A stretch of DNA of 64,000 nucleotides from Trichobilharzia regenti (GCA_944472135.2 OX235268.1:11414589-11478588); one strand, 5' to 3'. Positions 1-13,161 are shown, numbered from the stretch's first letter. Notes: generated from the sequence alone by a model not told the origin. Program-made: numbers and translations.

Positions 1-1028
1 CATGAGTTTAGTGAACCAGTAATCTGTGCCTCACTGTTCATGATTTCTTTTTTAATTTTTTGTCTAAATCTGAAAATTGTTTGTAGGTCAAAGTACTCAA
101 TAAAAATTCATTTGCTGAAAAACCCATTTCATTTACAAGGTGATGCCCGATATACATATATTTATATATGTACATTGATGTGAGGATTTTCATTTGTTAA
201 ATTCAATGAGAATGAAAACAACTTTCATATAGCATTGTCAGTTTGTGTCATATATTTATGGAGATTAGAGTCATTAGGCTGATGAAAATTCTTTTTGGAC
301 CTCAAACATTTGAAGGTTTGTTGTTTAGTGTGTGACGGTGAAAATATAGGGGAACTGCCGTCACTACAGTAAACTGGTTCAGCGTTTATCTATGAGTCTA
401 CTTGAAAAATTCTTCACTTTATTATCTAGTATTGTTATGCTGAGGACGATTTTAGGTGAGAGAGACATACTTAAGGACAGCGGCTAGTAACCTCTGGAAT
501 AGACCGCTTTCCAATATATAAACTGGAAATAACTAAGACACCATTACAACAGATGATAGAATGTGTAAAAAGAAAAATGAATGAAACAACATTTGCTACT
601 ATTTGCATATTCTGTCCATACAGTTAATTACCCTTCCAGATCGGAAAAATACTGAAACTATGGTGAAATGAAAAGTCTGAATTTTGGAACCTCGCAAACG
701 AAGTATTAGGGAGACGCTATTTCAGAAACAATGATTTTGGATGGAAAATCTTGTAATAAATATGCAATGGTCAACCATATCAGTGAAATCTTTCAGTATT
801 CTATTTTGTGAAAACAACTTACCATTCCGCCAATTTAGCTTCTGTTTGAAAATTTTCAATGGAAAAACTTGAGTCAGAATATTTAGATAAGCGTATTTAG
901 TTTGCTTTCATATGCCTAGTGGAATTCCCATATATGGTTACTTTTACTGCATTCGCTGCAGATCAGTAGTCGCAGTGGACGCTTCCGGTGATTTTGTGTT
1001 CTCTGAACTGGATGATTTACTTACAAAG
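1..1028. other. Non-coding, nothing recognised
   Basis: AT-rich sequence with frequent stops in all frames. I see no gene, RNA or recognisable element in this stretch. Confidence 0.5.
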
Positions 1029-1332
1029 CTCTCATTGTCTTACTAGACAACATCTTCAGCAAATATCTCAATTTGCGGCGACCTTTCAGAATTCTCTGTG
1101 ACTTTATGATCCATAAATGAAAAAGGAAGTTACTTGTTCAAAAGTTAACTATTAAGTCAACAAGAAGATCATTGAGAACATTGGTGGAATTGAAGGTGAA
1201 AAATATACGAAACAATCAAATACATTCAAGGTCTTGGAGAGAGATGATTTAAATATTTCTGAAGGACTCTAAAGGTTTGCTTTATATTGAAGTATGTGCT
1301 GAAGATGTTGTCTAGTGAGACAGTGAAAGCTT
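1029..1332. repeat. Decayed foldback (inverted-repeat) element
   Basis: About 38 bp at 1029-1066 reappear as the reverse complement at 1294-1332, both containing the block GCTGAAGATGTTGTCTAG. Weaker inverted similarity continues inward (the ACCTTT..AGA block). The same block forms the arms of the better-preserved palindrome at 20690-21083, so the two look like members of one foldback family. No coding capacity is seen. Confidence is limited by how short the well-matched arms are here. Confidence 0.5.
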
Positions 1333-1770
1333 AGCAGGTGAAACACTAACAAATAATTCAACACCTGTCACACGCATTTGAGTGTAGCTACTTAAAATAA
1401 TAATATCTACACAAAATGAAAGAGTAGTTTGATATAATCAAGGGTGTATCAAATAAGCGTCATTTCTAAAACTATCATGTAGAATGTTAATATTCAACAA
1501 CAAGGTTGTTATTCCATGCATGTTGAACTAGAACTGACCACCCAAAAAATATATCTAAACATTTCTAGACGTCGTATTGTTTATTCCGAAAGTTTTTGAA
1601 ATATATTTCATCTTATGGTTGAAGTCTTAAGTCCTTACCTAACTACACTTCTCACAGTACGATGAAAATATTCACTTTCCGTCACGAGCTGTTAAGATAT
1701 TGAGTGTCTGGTTATGTAACAACTTGGCTGCTATATGTCTCATGCACTTATTTCAGAAATGAGAAACTAT

Positions 1771-1790
1771 GTATATATATATATATATAA
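1771..1790. repeat. (TA)n microsatellite
   Basis: An uninterrupted TA run of about 18 bases. Similar short runs occur near 2855, 17320, 18490 and 22880. Confidence 0.9.
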
Positions 1791-1919
1791 ATGTATTGAT
1801 GCCATTCAAGACTCCTATTTTAAGAGAATTTCTAAAGTCAGTTTAAATCAACCTGATATAGGTAAATGGTAGATTTCAATTCAAAAATAGTTAAATTATA
1901 AGGCGATCAAGTTATTTCA

Positions 1920-2785
1920 AACTGAATCAAAGGGGGTAAGAGATTAATCAAACTCTTCGTATGCATAAGTCTGTTTTGAATCGTTCGATTGTGATCGCTT
2001 CGGCAAATCGTAGTCAATTTGCTGTTCTTTGTCTATTTAATATTTTGAAGGACTTAGAAATCTCTACGAGATGACCAGTATCAACAATATGTCTGGTAGT
2101 TACACTCTGAGAATATTTTCTTCCTTTCAGACATAAGTTTCTCGGAATGTGTTCAGAAAACCGGATGGAAGCCCTTCTTTCCGCCATTCCAATGATCTTA
2201 CTCTCGCAAGTGCATGCAAACACATAAAGCCAGTTGGAGGTGACATCAGCAGGGTATTCATCTACTTTTGAGTGGCTTATATAAGAAGTAGTGTTGTATA
2301 GTGTTATGCGTTTAGCTACAGGGAAGCTTCTTTATATTGCGCTTTTCAGTTTTTTGTAAATCTTTTTTTGAGACTGCATCTCGTTTGAATAGGAGACAAA
2401 TAAACACTTTCTTCTTTCCTACAGTTTGGCATTTTTCTTTCTTATCTTTTTCTCTGCTATACTCTTGTATAAATTCCTTTGAATATCTGTTTTCTCTTAG
2501 GCATTTCTCAACGGAACCTAATTCTCCATCCAACTTGTTCTGCGAGCATAGCTTCCTAACTAAGCCCTTCTTATAGCTTTTGGGACAGACGCTTTTATAG
2601 TAAAGTTATTGTTCAGTGCAGTTTCCTTTTCTGTAGATGGACTTTTTCAATCATTTCTTCTTTTTACACTTAGGTCCAGGAAATCAAATTCGTCGTTGTG
2701 TTCATATTCCATGGTGAATTTAATGTTTGAGTGGATCTGGTCTGCAATTCTCTTCTTTCTTTCTCTACCGAAAGTTACCAAGGGA
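1920..2785 (-). mobile_element. Penelope-like element relic, RT thumb to GIY-YIG end
   Basis: The minus strand encodes, in order but in shifting frames, three pieces typical of Penelope-like elements. First is the end of the reverse transcriptase (around 2750-2560, with a NIKFTMEYEHNDEF..DFLDL stretch and then KSIYRK). Second is the linker (2533-2312, ELGSVEKCLRENRYS then QTVGKKKVF). Third is a degenerate GIY-YIG endonuclease (2223-2014, CTCESKIIGMAERRASIRF then a HIVDTGH stretch), followed by a conserved tail read through one TGA (RLRFAEAITIERFK). The catalytic RT motifs should lie above 2785 and are absent, so the copy is 5'-truncated. Stops and frameshifts make it non-functional. This family knowledge comes from flatworm Penelope elements; the match was made by eye. 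Confidence 0.82.
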
Positions 2786-5203
2786 ACATAATTCATGAAA
2801 TAAAAATAAGTATTTATCGTAACTAAAGAGGACTTACGATTATCTGAATTTCAATATATATATATATAATTATTACTTTATTTATTTCATATGGAGGGTT
2901 GTCTAGCGAACAAGACGAATATGCCAAAGCCATTTTGCACAGAAGACCTTAATTGAAATTGTAACAAGTAGCCTTCGCTGGTGACGACAGTAGTTGTCGA
3001 TGTAATAATGTTTCGTACTACATAGGCGGTTGAGACATAAATTGCTCTATAGTAATGATCGGTAGTACCAATAAACGTCTATAACATTATTTCTTTCTTA
3101 CTGTATTTTGAGCTGTAAAATACTCCTAATTACGTCAGCCATAAGCTATTGAACTTTTTGAATTCAGAACGCCTTTAAAACCTGAAATCCACCCAATGCA
3201 AATGTAGAACTCCAATCACTCTTCAAAAAGTTAACATACACGCAGCCACTATTTTGCAATACATCTTTTCAAAGTTAGAGTTAAACATAGATTTTTTAAC
3301 AGACTGTTGTCAATCGAGTTGAAGATTGAATGATCAATTGATGGTTGTTTGCTCACATCCATCTCCTCCATATTTTAGCGGGAGTTATCAATCCAGCAGT
3401 CATTGTCTCATCCTTCACTGTCCAGTGGAATATAAGAAACTATCAGAAGTATTATCGTGATTTATTGTTATAACATTTATTCTTAGATCTTGTGTGTAAT
3501 AACCTTATTGTTGCCTACGTATTGGTGTAAGAATAAAGGATTCTCGAGTCACCAATCTGTGTTCCGTTTTTCGCGTTGCTTTTTACAAATTGTTTCTGAA
3601 AGTCTTCCAGCGACAGCCTGAGGTTCTCTGTAGTAAGAGCTAGACATTGACAGTTACTGAAAGTTGACTGAGAAATGTAATAAATTCAGCGTTGTGATTT
3701 AAACATTTTTCTAAATGTATCAGGTTACTGTTGAACAATAATTATTCATTTAATTATCTGTTCTGTGTTCCTCAGTCAAAAAATATCAGGCACCATTATA
3801 AATAATTTCCGGTCAAAATTATGATTTCCAGGTGATACTGTTTGAAAGACATCTGAAATGTGAAAATGAGAATTTTGAATCATCAAAATATTTAATATAA
3901 ATTAAGGTATTGACTTAAAATGATATGCAAGCTGATGATTTACTCACTTTGCATGGCGTTCTATTTTTCAGTAGAACAAGTGAGAATCTATGAAATCGTT
4001 TGCTTTTGGCAAAATGTTTCAGTATTCTTGTGAAAATCAAATGAATAGTCTAGATTTCTCTCTAAATTATTCAGCGTATGCGATATTTTTGATATTCATA
4101 AAAACCCTCTTCAAACGAATAGGATTTTCTCAGCCCATAGATATTTAGTGAGGTAGAATAATTCAGTCTAAATCGTACTGATTGCTTGATAATGTCCGAA
4201 GAACTTTATTATCAAACAAGGCATTGTTCACATAGTAGTCAGTATCAACAGTGTGTAACCTTGAGCATTACTTGTGAAAAGTATAAGCTTTAATACTCAT
4301 GCCCACTCAGGCATCACTGCAATGTCGCATGCTCAGAAACACTTCCAATATTCATATGGAATTTTAATTCAAAGAAAGTGGGCGAAGACATCGATAGAAT
4401 AAATGGATGTGAAATATAAGTCATTATTACTGGAGGTAACGAATCGATTATTTAGACAGTTTTCAGAAATGTCTTTGATTCAAATTCTGCTTTTTTAAAT
4501 GGACCACAAACCTAAAGGAAAGGTGATTCTGAACAATTTTTGACTGCCTATTTCATGCAATATAACGTTATTGGAATTAGTCAAAGTGAAAATACATTTC
4601 CCAAGTAAATAATAGTAAAGTATGCTTGACATCTATTTTTGTTGGGTGACATGAGGTATCAGTTATGTATTGAAGAGATATGCTTATGAAAATGAAATTT
4701 GCAGCCTAACGAAAAAGGGGAATTATTTACACTGTGAGCTTTCGCTTAGTTCTAAAAAATACATAATGTCTGACCGAAATCTGCCATGCATACTTTGGTT
4801 GCTTGATATTCTGATTAATTCTTTATTTGTTTTACAAATAGAGAGTATGCATTCAACTGGAATGCAGCAACATGAAATTATTATCACATTACTGTCAGAA
4901 ATCAATTCGAATCGTCTTGCTTGATTTTATTAGACGGGATAAACAAGTAAAATAATACTGTCTCGGTACTACTGAAGTTGACGAAATTCAGTCAAATTCA
5001 GATGGAAATGTTCAAATTTTCGAGCATCAAAACAATGCTTCAAAAATACATTTGCTTTAGTTTGCTGGAATTTTAGAAATCCCCTGCGTTTTCACTAACT
5101 AAATTATTCCAAATTATTCAAGTCTGGTAGTTATGATCACACCTGACACTTTATCCATCCGTGGTTGTCATTATTATTTAAGTCCTCTTTCGGTGCACTC
5201 AAT
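2786..5203. other. Non-coding, nothing recognised
   Basis: AT-rich and stop-dense. An 84-codon frame at 4670-4924 has no recognisable content and is within what chance gives here. Confidence 0.5.
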
Positions 5204-5582
5204 TTATGTATTTATAAGTATCATTGACAATACATTGTAAGCAGTGGATTTAATTCCTGGAACATCTTGATAAATTATAAATGTATAGTTATTCCGATCT
5301 GGAGTCCATTTATTTTTGAAAAAAACTGGAGTACATATCGGGACTAGATGGGATGAAGACTTTACCAACAACACATTTATTACAAAGGTGGATTTGAACG
5401 ACTTCATTTTGAGGTGTACCGTGAAACTGCCAGAAAATACCATTCTGATATGACCTAATGGTCAGTAATTGAATGTAATATATCATGTTTTGCTGGTTAG
5501 AAATTTCACATACATCCTCTATTGTAGAAGAGGTCACTCTACTATACTTTTTCAAGGATGAATATTTCCAGCATTGTGACAA
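5204..5582 (-). pseudogene. Coding-like stretch broken by a homopolymer frameshift
   Basis: Two overlapping minus-strand frames (5582-5310, 90 codons; 5443-5204, 79 codons) both look protein-like on different sides of a run of seven T on the minus strand, near 5320. The first ends just after the run (..PDMYSSFFQK) and the second reads well from it onward (KNKWTPDRNNYTF..). One base gained or lost in the run would join them into about 125 codons. I do not recognise the protein. It could be a pseudogene exon, a sequencing error in a real exon, or chance. Confidence 0.25.
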
Positions 5583-8131
5583 ATCACATCAGTGATGTTC
5601 GGTGGAAATATACTTTTGGAAACAACTGCTACATAGTAAGAATACATGGATATACTTGATCCAGTAAATCGTCTATTTCTTTGATCATTACTTATTCAGT
5701 GCTACTTGTAATCCAAATGCGTCAGTACGTTAAGACACTTGTGAACTTGAAAACAAGTCGCTGTACTTTGCTATTGTTATCCTATGATCTCAGTGTGTTG
5801 AGAGCATTGATATTAGCGACCACTGTACCATAAGTTTTAATTTACATAATGATTATAATTTTAGTTCCTTTGAAATGTTTATTAACTATCTTAATTCGTA
5901 TTTCCAATACTTCCATGAAAAAAAATGATAAGTTAACTGACCAAAACACTTTTACTTACTGCAGTCTTCAAAGGGTTGCAGATAATCAAAGTTCATTGAT
6001 AAAAAAATTAAGAATATCATTTTACTCGGTGTTTCAGAGTTTGCACATTAAAACTTGTGGTAACTTATAATAAAATAAATTAGTTTAAGCCTATGACATT
6101 TTTGATGAGTGAGATAGACTAATTAGTGTTTAGTCACACTTTTTTCATACTACTATCTGGAGACCACGTTATTTCCTCCTTTTTGTTTCACTGAGTTCCC
6201 AGTTGGCAGTCTGACTGCAGTCACAAGCGTATGAACATTCAGTACCATTTTTTTCTAGTGGGTTTTGAGACGCTGACATACTCTTACTTTTTGACGGTCT
6301 TAAAATCGGCTGAATATTCATGGCTGTCGAGTATTCAACCGCTAAACCATCAACGCAAAAACGAATTATGAAGCACCCAAATGCAAACCGTGAGCAGTCT
6401 GAGTGTCTATACAAAATTACTTTGTAAGCGAAATTCACATATTCAGATGATATTTGGAATAGGTAGTGCGCAACAGAGGTAGTGGGACTTTTTCTCTAAA
6501 TCCTTTGTAGTACAAGTACTTGTAACGACTTATTTTGTTCGAACCTGTCTACGTCGTCAACTAAATTAATAACATAGTGTTTTCATAGTGGATTTCATTT
6601 TTATCTGACATTACATGTGAAGTGGGAATTTTACTACACGCTATACATTGTTCAGAAAGTGTTCACGTGTATGGTGATGGGTAAAACTCATCAGTTCAAA
6701 GAATTTGAAATCATATAATTTTTATCACCCGCATTGTTTTGAAGAAATCCCTTTAATCTACTTTCTGTAAATAACTTTTGTGGATGCCACAGGTTATGCT
6801 CATTACATAATACAACTGCATGCTGTGATGTGTAACACATTACGCCAATCATAATGAGTAAAAACATCGTTGTTGTATAAACTATACATCAATTGCTGTA
6901 GCAAATACCATCATAAATCTATTTAGGCTGTGCCTTTTTGAACTAGTTTCAGTTTAGAAATATGGCGGTGATTAAATCCTTATATAGTCTGAGAATAATA
7001 CAAAGGTGTGATAAAATAAAAGTTAACTTACTAAAGTCTATATTAAATACAGTATTTAGGCTATTTATGCTTGCTTTAAAATGCTAAAATGGTAATAGTA
7101 TAAATAGCTTTTATACCGTAAAAATAATATTTCACCATCTTACATTTGTAAATAGACTTGGTGAACGGTTACCCCACATTTCTATTCTCACAATTCTGTC
7201 CGAGTAAAACATGTCACACTGTAATAACTTTTGAGTCGGAGGTTAAACAATTTATCTTATTCTGATATACCCATCTATTTGACTCTGTCTCCAGTAGTTT
7301 CCTTTTATGATATATTTTTCAACATATTATACATGTAATACATCAAAATGTATTGTATAATTTAGTTTATTAATTATTAAGCACACTTTAAATGCATCCA
7401 GTGCTAATAAATAACTCACACAGATCCACTGGTTTTAAATAAGAAATATCAAACTGGATTAATGTTATTACGCTTGGAAATAAGGATGTGTTATGGACGC
7501 CTGAGAGCTATTGGGATCATATCAAAATTGACTATGTGCAGGACGTCCTCAAAAGGTTTTCTGTGAAGATGTATTTACGTAATAGTTGTCAACAAATATC
7601 CTGAAACAGTATAAAGTGCTTGTTGCATTTATAGTTCACTTACACAAAGCGCCTACGTTGGGGTTGAAAATCATGCGGTGAAATGTAGGAAGCTTATGAA
7701 ATCACATTAAAAATAATACAAATTGCAGGCGGATAATCACACTTGCATTCGCATATTTTTCCTTAAAATTCTCTGTGTTTCTCATCAGTCACAACGTGTG
7801 AAAAGTGGTATTTAATTATTAAAAGTAACGCACAATTTGCATAAATGGAATGCAGAGTTTTATTGCTACTTCAATTTGTTGGTTCTAACATAAAGTCTAT
7901 CACCCTGAAAAAATTATTCCAAGACAAGAATTCTGACACAAGTGAGGTCAGTGTGTTGAAACCAATTCATTCGGTTGCTGGTGTTGTCCAATATTTAAAC
8001 AATAATAAGTCAGGTTAAATGAATAAAAAAAACTACTGGGTTTTGAATCTTAGTATATAAAAAGTCAACAATGAAAGAATGTTTTTGTTTGAGTAAATTA
8101 GCTAGAACCTGCGTCATATCACTAATTCAAA
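5583..8131. other. Non-coding, nothing recognised
   Basis: No gene or element recognised. An 89-codon minus-strand frame at 6169-6438 shows no family features. Confidence 0.45.
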
Positions 8132-8425
8132 ATGAATAGGAAGCGGTGGATTAGCCACCAAAATGTTTTGAGTTACACACAGTATCACTCACGGACTCTT
8201 GCTGTAGTAATTAATGCAAAACGTGTTGATTACAAAGGTTTTAAACAAGTAGTATATTCATGTGGCAGTGTTCAACTTGTATATGTCTTCAGTGATAATG
8301 ATGTGAGCAATACTCAGACAGTGTTGTTTGCAGATGGATTACTTTACATAGTCAGAATCAATCAAAATGGCATGAATTACCATGAGATGAAATTTTTATG
8401 TGTAAAGGAAGAAGTGATGGAATGA
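8132..8425 (+). other. Coding-like 97-codon frame, unidentified
   Basis: Open frame of 97 codons from ATG, rich in beta-type hydrophobic alternation (VDYKGFKQVVYSCG, then VQLVYVFSDNDV and ADGLLYIVRINQNG). From about 8225 onward it lies in a duplicated segment. The second copy at 10135-10330 keeps most of these codons but has a TAA shortly after the NQNG equivalent. The function is unknown. It may be an exon fragment of a duplicated gene, or chance. Confidence 0.3.
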
Positions 8426-10131
8426 GAAACTGTGAGTATGCTTGACATAACGAAATGAATGTTTTGGAGCTCACTAACGAACGTTTGACAGCAAATATGT
8501 TTTAATTTTGCATTGTTTTAGTTATGGTATGACTGACTGGTTATTATTTAGCGGAATGAAACTTCAGAGTAAGCATTGTAACTTCACCTGACGTGTTCCT
8601 CTTATTAAATGAATTGCAAGGTCTGCTCCTGATCAACTGAACCACTGAAGCACTATGAATTTCATTCCAACATATTATCACACAATATCGGTTCAGTGAA
8701 GCTTCAAATTTTCATTGAACAAAAATTGCAAAAAATAAAGTATCAATTTACTGAAGAGTAAGGGGTTACTAAATTGCCTTTATTCACTGCTTGAGCACTA
8801 CGTTAACGTGCAAGAGTTTAATGCAATTTGAAAATGCGCTGTTTATATTACCCTTTGATTCTCGAATAATTTCTCACTGAATATAAAAGGATTAAACTTC
8901 AAAGAGTGTTCGAACGATTTATTGCGAGGTATGTGTGTGCTCTCAGATATCTGGCAGATATCTGACAACAAGATATTCTGATGCATACGGGAACCACAAC
9001 TATCCATGACGTGGTCTCCCACATCATTCAAAACCTCCAGAAGTTCACTTTTATTTTGAATCGTACGAAAACCAGGTAAACACTTCTGAATGAACAACTT
9101 ACCGTGTTCCGCTAACAATTCGAATAAAATTAATAATTGCCATATTGAGCTTCATGTCGTTAGACTTTCTAGATTTTCCACTAAAAAGCATATTGGTGAG
9201 AATTTGAGGACAATTTTTAAGGTATATGCCTCTGTACATTGTACTAACTGGCTAGTGTATACTTGTAACAATGCACTACATAAAATAAGTTTTATCTGGT
9301 TTTTCAGTTTTTATAAGATATTTGCGAAACAAAAGATCCGATAAATCTAGATATCAAGGATGGCGTAACGCCAATCAACATTAAATAAAACTGATTGACT
9401 ACAACATTTTGCCAGGCTATCAAGCAGAAAATGAATGCGATAGTTGTGGTGCTCGTACACGAAATGGAGAAAATCATGTGAAGCGCAAATCATTTAACCA
9501 GTTAAGAATAATTGCATATAACTGCTTGTGATGGGTATGTACCACTGAATCACATAGCCACAGCACTCACTAAAGTAACGTGTCGTTACTGCTACATGAA
9601 CATATACATATATAAACAATGATATCAATAAAACAAAGCCATCCTTACGACTTCGGAACTCTAATATGTGTGTCAAAATATATCAAAAAATTAAAAATAA
9701 GGTATCATAAGATGAAGTGGTAGAAGCGAACCAGTCACTATGCAGTCGAATTCCCCGAATCCACGTGCCCATCCCAAATTATAAAACTATAATTAGGCTT
9801 CTACCTGGTAGTCATTCATATATGAGTTTTATTAATATATGTAACATAATTTTATTATCAATATATCGTCTTATGCCCAAGTGAAACAACCTCTTTTGAA
9901 CACTGAACGCTGGCCTTTGTAAATGATTTCGCTTCACTTATTTCCGAATACTATTCAGCTTAAGATAGTTCATCAGCCAGTCTTAACGAATGGTGTTCTT
10001 CATGATTTACCAGTTCAAGAAGGTGTCATGCTCAGACTTGTTTCCACGAGATACGGTTCGGTCAGTAACACTGTTCAGGTATCACTGATTTCTGCTTTTT
10101 CTCTTTCCATGTATACGACTGGATGATGGAA
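8225..10131 (+). repeat. Direct duplication, copy 1 (about 1.9 kb)
   Basis: This segment aligns collinearly with 10135-12065. The offset is 1911 at the left end (8241 against 10152) and 1934 at the right end (9923 against 11857), so small indels have accumulated. The left 1.45 kb is visibly diverged; the last roughly 440 bp (9690-10131) is nearly identical to 11625-12065. Copies 1 and 2 abut head to tail at about 10132. Confidence 0.9.
9959..10078 (+). other. Candidate exon, copy 1 (120 nt, phase 0)
   Basis: A stop-free 40-codon segment is bounded by a plausible acceptor (CTATTCAG before 9959) and a donor-like CAG/GTATCA after 10078. It encodes a peptide beginning LKIVHQPVLTNGVLHDL and ending YGSVSNTVQ. 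A larger open frame covers 9923-10126. The peptide was not recognised. The identical copy is at 11893-12012. Whether it is spliced is inference only. Confidence 0.3.
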
Positions 10132-10134
10132 TCT

Positions 10135-12065
10135 TGTTGATTACAAAGGTATTAAACAAGTAGTATTTTCAATTGGTATTGTGCAGCTTGTATATGTATT
10201 CAGGGATAATGATGTGACCAATTCTCAAACATCAGTTTTTGCCGATGGATTACTTCACATAGTCAGAATCAACCAAAACGGCTTGAGTTAACAAAAGAAA
10301 TAAATTATTTTGTGTGTAAAGGAAGAAGTGATGGAATGAGAAACTGTAAACATGCTTTATATCACGAAATGTGTGCTTGGCAGCTCACTAAAGAACGTTT
10401 GACAGCAAAATTTCTTTTGCATTGTTTTAGTTATGATATGGCTGACATGTCATTATTGGGCGGAATGAAACTTCAGATTAGGCATTGTAACTTCACCTGG
10501 CTTGTTCCTCATGATAAATGAACTATTAGTTCTGCTCCAGATCAACTGAAGCACTATGAATTTCATTCCATTAAATTATCACACAATATCAGTTCAGTGA
10601 AGCTCCAAATTTTCATTGAACAAAAATTGCAAGAAATATAGGATCAATTTACTAAAAAGTGACGAGTTACTAAATTGCTTCATTCACTATATGAACACTA
10701 CGTTAACTTGGAAATCTATAGCTAAGATTTTGAGAAAACCACTATTCATATTACCCTTTCATTTCCTGAATAATTTCTCAATGATTATAAAATGAATAAA
10801 CTTCAAAGAGTGTTTGGATGATTTATAGCGAGGTTTGTGTGTACTGTTAATTCTATTTTACGGTTAGTGATGGCCTATATCTGACTACAAGATGATTCGA
10901 CGCATAGGGAACCATAACTATCCATGACGTGGTCTCCCACAACATTCAAAACCCCCAGAAGTTCATTTTTATAACGAAAACGTATAACGTATGAAAACCA
11001 GGTAAACACTTCTGAATGAACAACTTACTAATTAACGCTAATAATTTGAATAAAATTAATAATTGCCATATTGAGCTTCATGTCGTTAATTTTTCTAGAT
11101 TTTCTACTAAAAAGCATATTGGTGAGAATTTGAGGGCAATTTTCAAGGTATATGCTTTGTACTAACTGGCTAGTGTATACTTGTAACAATGCACTACATA
11201 AAATATTTTGCATTCAACTCCTCCATTTTTATAGGATATTTGCGAAACAAAAGATCCGATAAATATAGATATCAATGATGGCGTAACGTCAATCAACATT
11301 AAATAAAACTGATTTGCTACAACATTTTGCCAGGCTATCAAGCAGAAAATGAATGCGATGGTTGTAGTGCTCGTACGTGATATGGAGAAAATCATGTGAA
11401 GCTCAAATGAAATCAGTCTGGTGGTCATTTAACCCATAAAGAATAATTGCATATAACTGCATGAGATGGGTGTGTACAACTGAAGCTTAAAGCCACAGCA
11501 CTCACTAAAGCAACGCGTTATGACTGCTACATGTACATATACATATATGAACAAGGATATCAATAAAACAACACCATCCTTACGATGTCTGAACTCTAAT
11601 ATGTGTGTCAAAATATATCAAAAATTAAAAATAAGGTATCATAAGATGAAGTGGTAGAAGCGAACCAGTCACTATGCAGTCGAATTCCCCGAATCCACGT
11701 GCCCGTCCCAAACTACAAAACTATAATTAGGCTTCTACCTGGTAGTCATTCATATATGAGTTTTATTAATATATGTAACATAATTTTATTATCAATATAT
11801 CGTCTTATGCCCAAGTGAAACAACCTCTTTTGAACACTGAACGCTGGCCTTTGTAAATGATTTCGCTTCACTTATTTCCGAATACTATTCAGCTTAAGAT
11901 AGTTCATCAGCCAGTCTTAACGAATGGTGTTCTTCATGATTTACCAGTTCAAGAAGGTGTCATGCTCAGACTTGTTTCCACGAGATACGGTTCGGTCAGT
12001 AACACTGTTCAGGTATCACTGATTTCTGCTTTTTCTCTTTCCATGTATACGACTGGATGATGCAA
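10135..12065 (+). repeat. Direct duplication, copy 2 (about 1.93 kb)
   Basis: Second head-to-tail copy of the 8225-10131 unit. Its right-hand 440 bp differs from copy 1 by only a few substitutions and a one-base indel near 11630-11710, while upstream parts differ much more. The duplication ends sharply near 12065, where sequence after the shared GACTGGATGATG no longer matches. Confidence 0.9.
11893..12012 (+). other. Candidate exon, copy 2 (120 nt, phase 0)
   Basis: Same sequence, acceptor-like and donor-like borders as 9959-10078, with no amino-acid change. The function is unknown. Confidence 0.3.
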
Positions 12066-12813
12066 TCTTACTCGGACTGTGTCCTTACTGGTATAGATCC
12101 ATTTCTGTTTTTGATTTCATGCATTGGAAGGCAAAATTCATGTATGTTTCACCAAATAGTAGCCATGATCAGACAGTATTTATAATAACATTCAACAAAA
12201 TTCAGACCTCATGTCTGGTCGGCACGTTTTGTATAAGGTGATGTTTTCTATATCCGTAGACAAAAATTGATCGACATCATTTAAAAATTATTAAACTCAC
12301 CCTTGTACTTCTCTGAAGTAAAGTTTGAAATCATTTCAAAAATTCTTTCACTTTTGAATAACATCATTAAGGGACGAAGCATTTAGAAGGAATACAGCCA
12401 AAATATTATTATTTTCTACGAATACGAGGCGACATTCCAATTTACGACTTCGAAAAATGTGATGATTTTCTTAACTGTCATTCAGTCGTGTGTGAGCTTA
12501 ATCAGCAGATATAAGATGCAGAATTGTAAGATTTGTATAACGGTAATCAAATCAAATCAGGAGTAATAGTGGCGCTCCTGTGAAACTTGAAACTTATGAT
12601 GAATTATCATTTCGAGTCCTTCTCCATTCGTCTCAGAAGCACGCTGAACACGATAATACGTGATGTTATTGAAAAGCCTATTTATCCTTCAAATTTATAG
12701 GATACTTTTAACAGCCAGCTGTCTATCTGTTTTCGCATAAAATTTGCACATATGTGCGGCAGTTCAAGTAACCACACTCCATGTAGCACACAAAGCACGA
12801 GAAGAAATGCATA
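12066..12813. other. Non-coding, nothing recognised
   Basis: No gene or element recognised with confidence. Confidence 0.45.
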
Positions 12814-13161
12814 TTGGAGAAAGTAAACAGAGGTGTGAGACAAAGGAATAGTAATAACGAAAAACAATATGGCTTCACTGTAAATCATAAGTCACTAAGA
12901 GTGAATGCATCTGCGCCACTGAAAGCGATTTTCAGCCATGTCCCCCAAGTGGAGACTAAGAAAAGGCAACGACGGTTAGCACCGTCTTTTTTTCTTTCAA
13001 AGGACCCATTCAGACGGACCGAACACATAAGACTATCCACTGGGATCCAGTCAAGAAGTGCTTTTTCCGCCCTAACACTAAGTGCTATCCCTGCACCTGC
13101 GAGTCCTCGCGAGCTAGCTGAGGAGCCTCCTGACACCTTTACGGTGAGTTTTGGAGATTAA
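12814..13161 (+). other. 115-codon frame in a GC-richer block, unidentified
   Basis: The longest frame outside the LTR element. It begins in AT-rich sequence and ends in a GC-richer block with a Ser/Ala/Pro-rich C-terminus. No domain is recognised. The DNA has the look of an interspersed repeat, and an RTE LINE relic lies about 1.1 kb downstream on the same strand, so this could be LINE 5' sequence rather than a gene. That link is inference. Confidence 0.25.
12971..12993 (+). other. Perfect 6-bp hairpin followed by T7
   Basis: GACGGT, the loop TAGC and ACCGTC form a perfect stem, immediately followed by seven T. In form this is a terminator-like structure, and a T run can stop RNA polymerase III. 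No pol III gene is evident just upstream, so no function is assigned. Confidence 0.5.

Noticed and set aside
2337..2576. 79-codon plus-strand frame rich in Phe and Ser
   Set aside because: It is antisense to the Penelope linker on the other strand.
12789..12845. HIGESKQRCETK-like peptide suggesting a third type of GIY-YIG domain
   Set aside because: Only about a dozen residues fit. No upstream Cys pair and no downstream His motif could be found.
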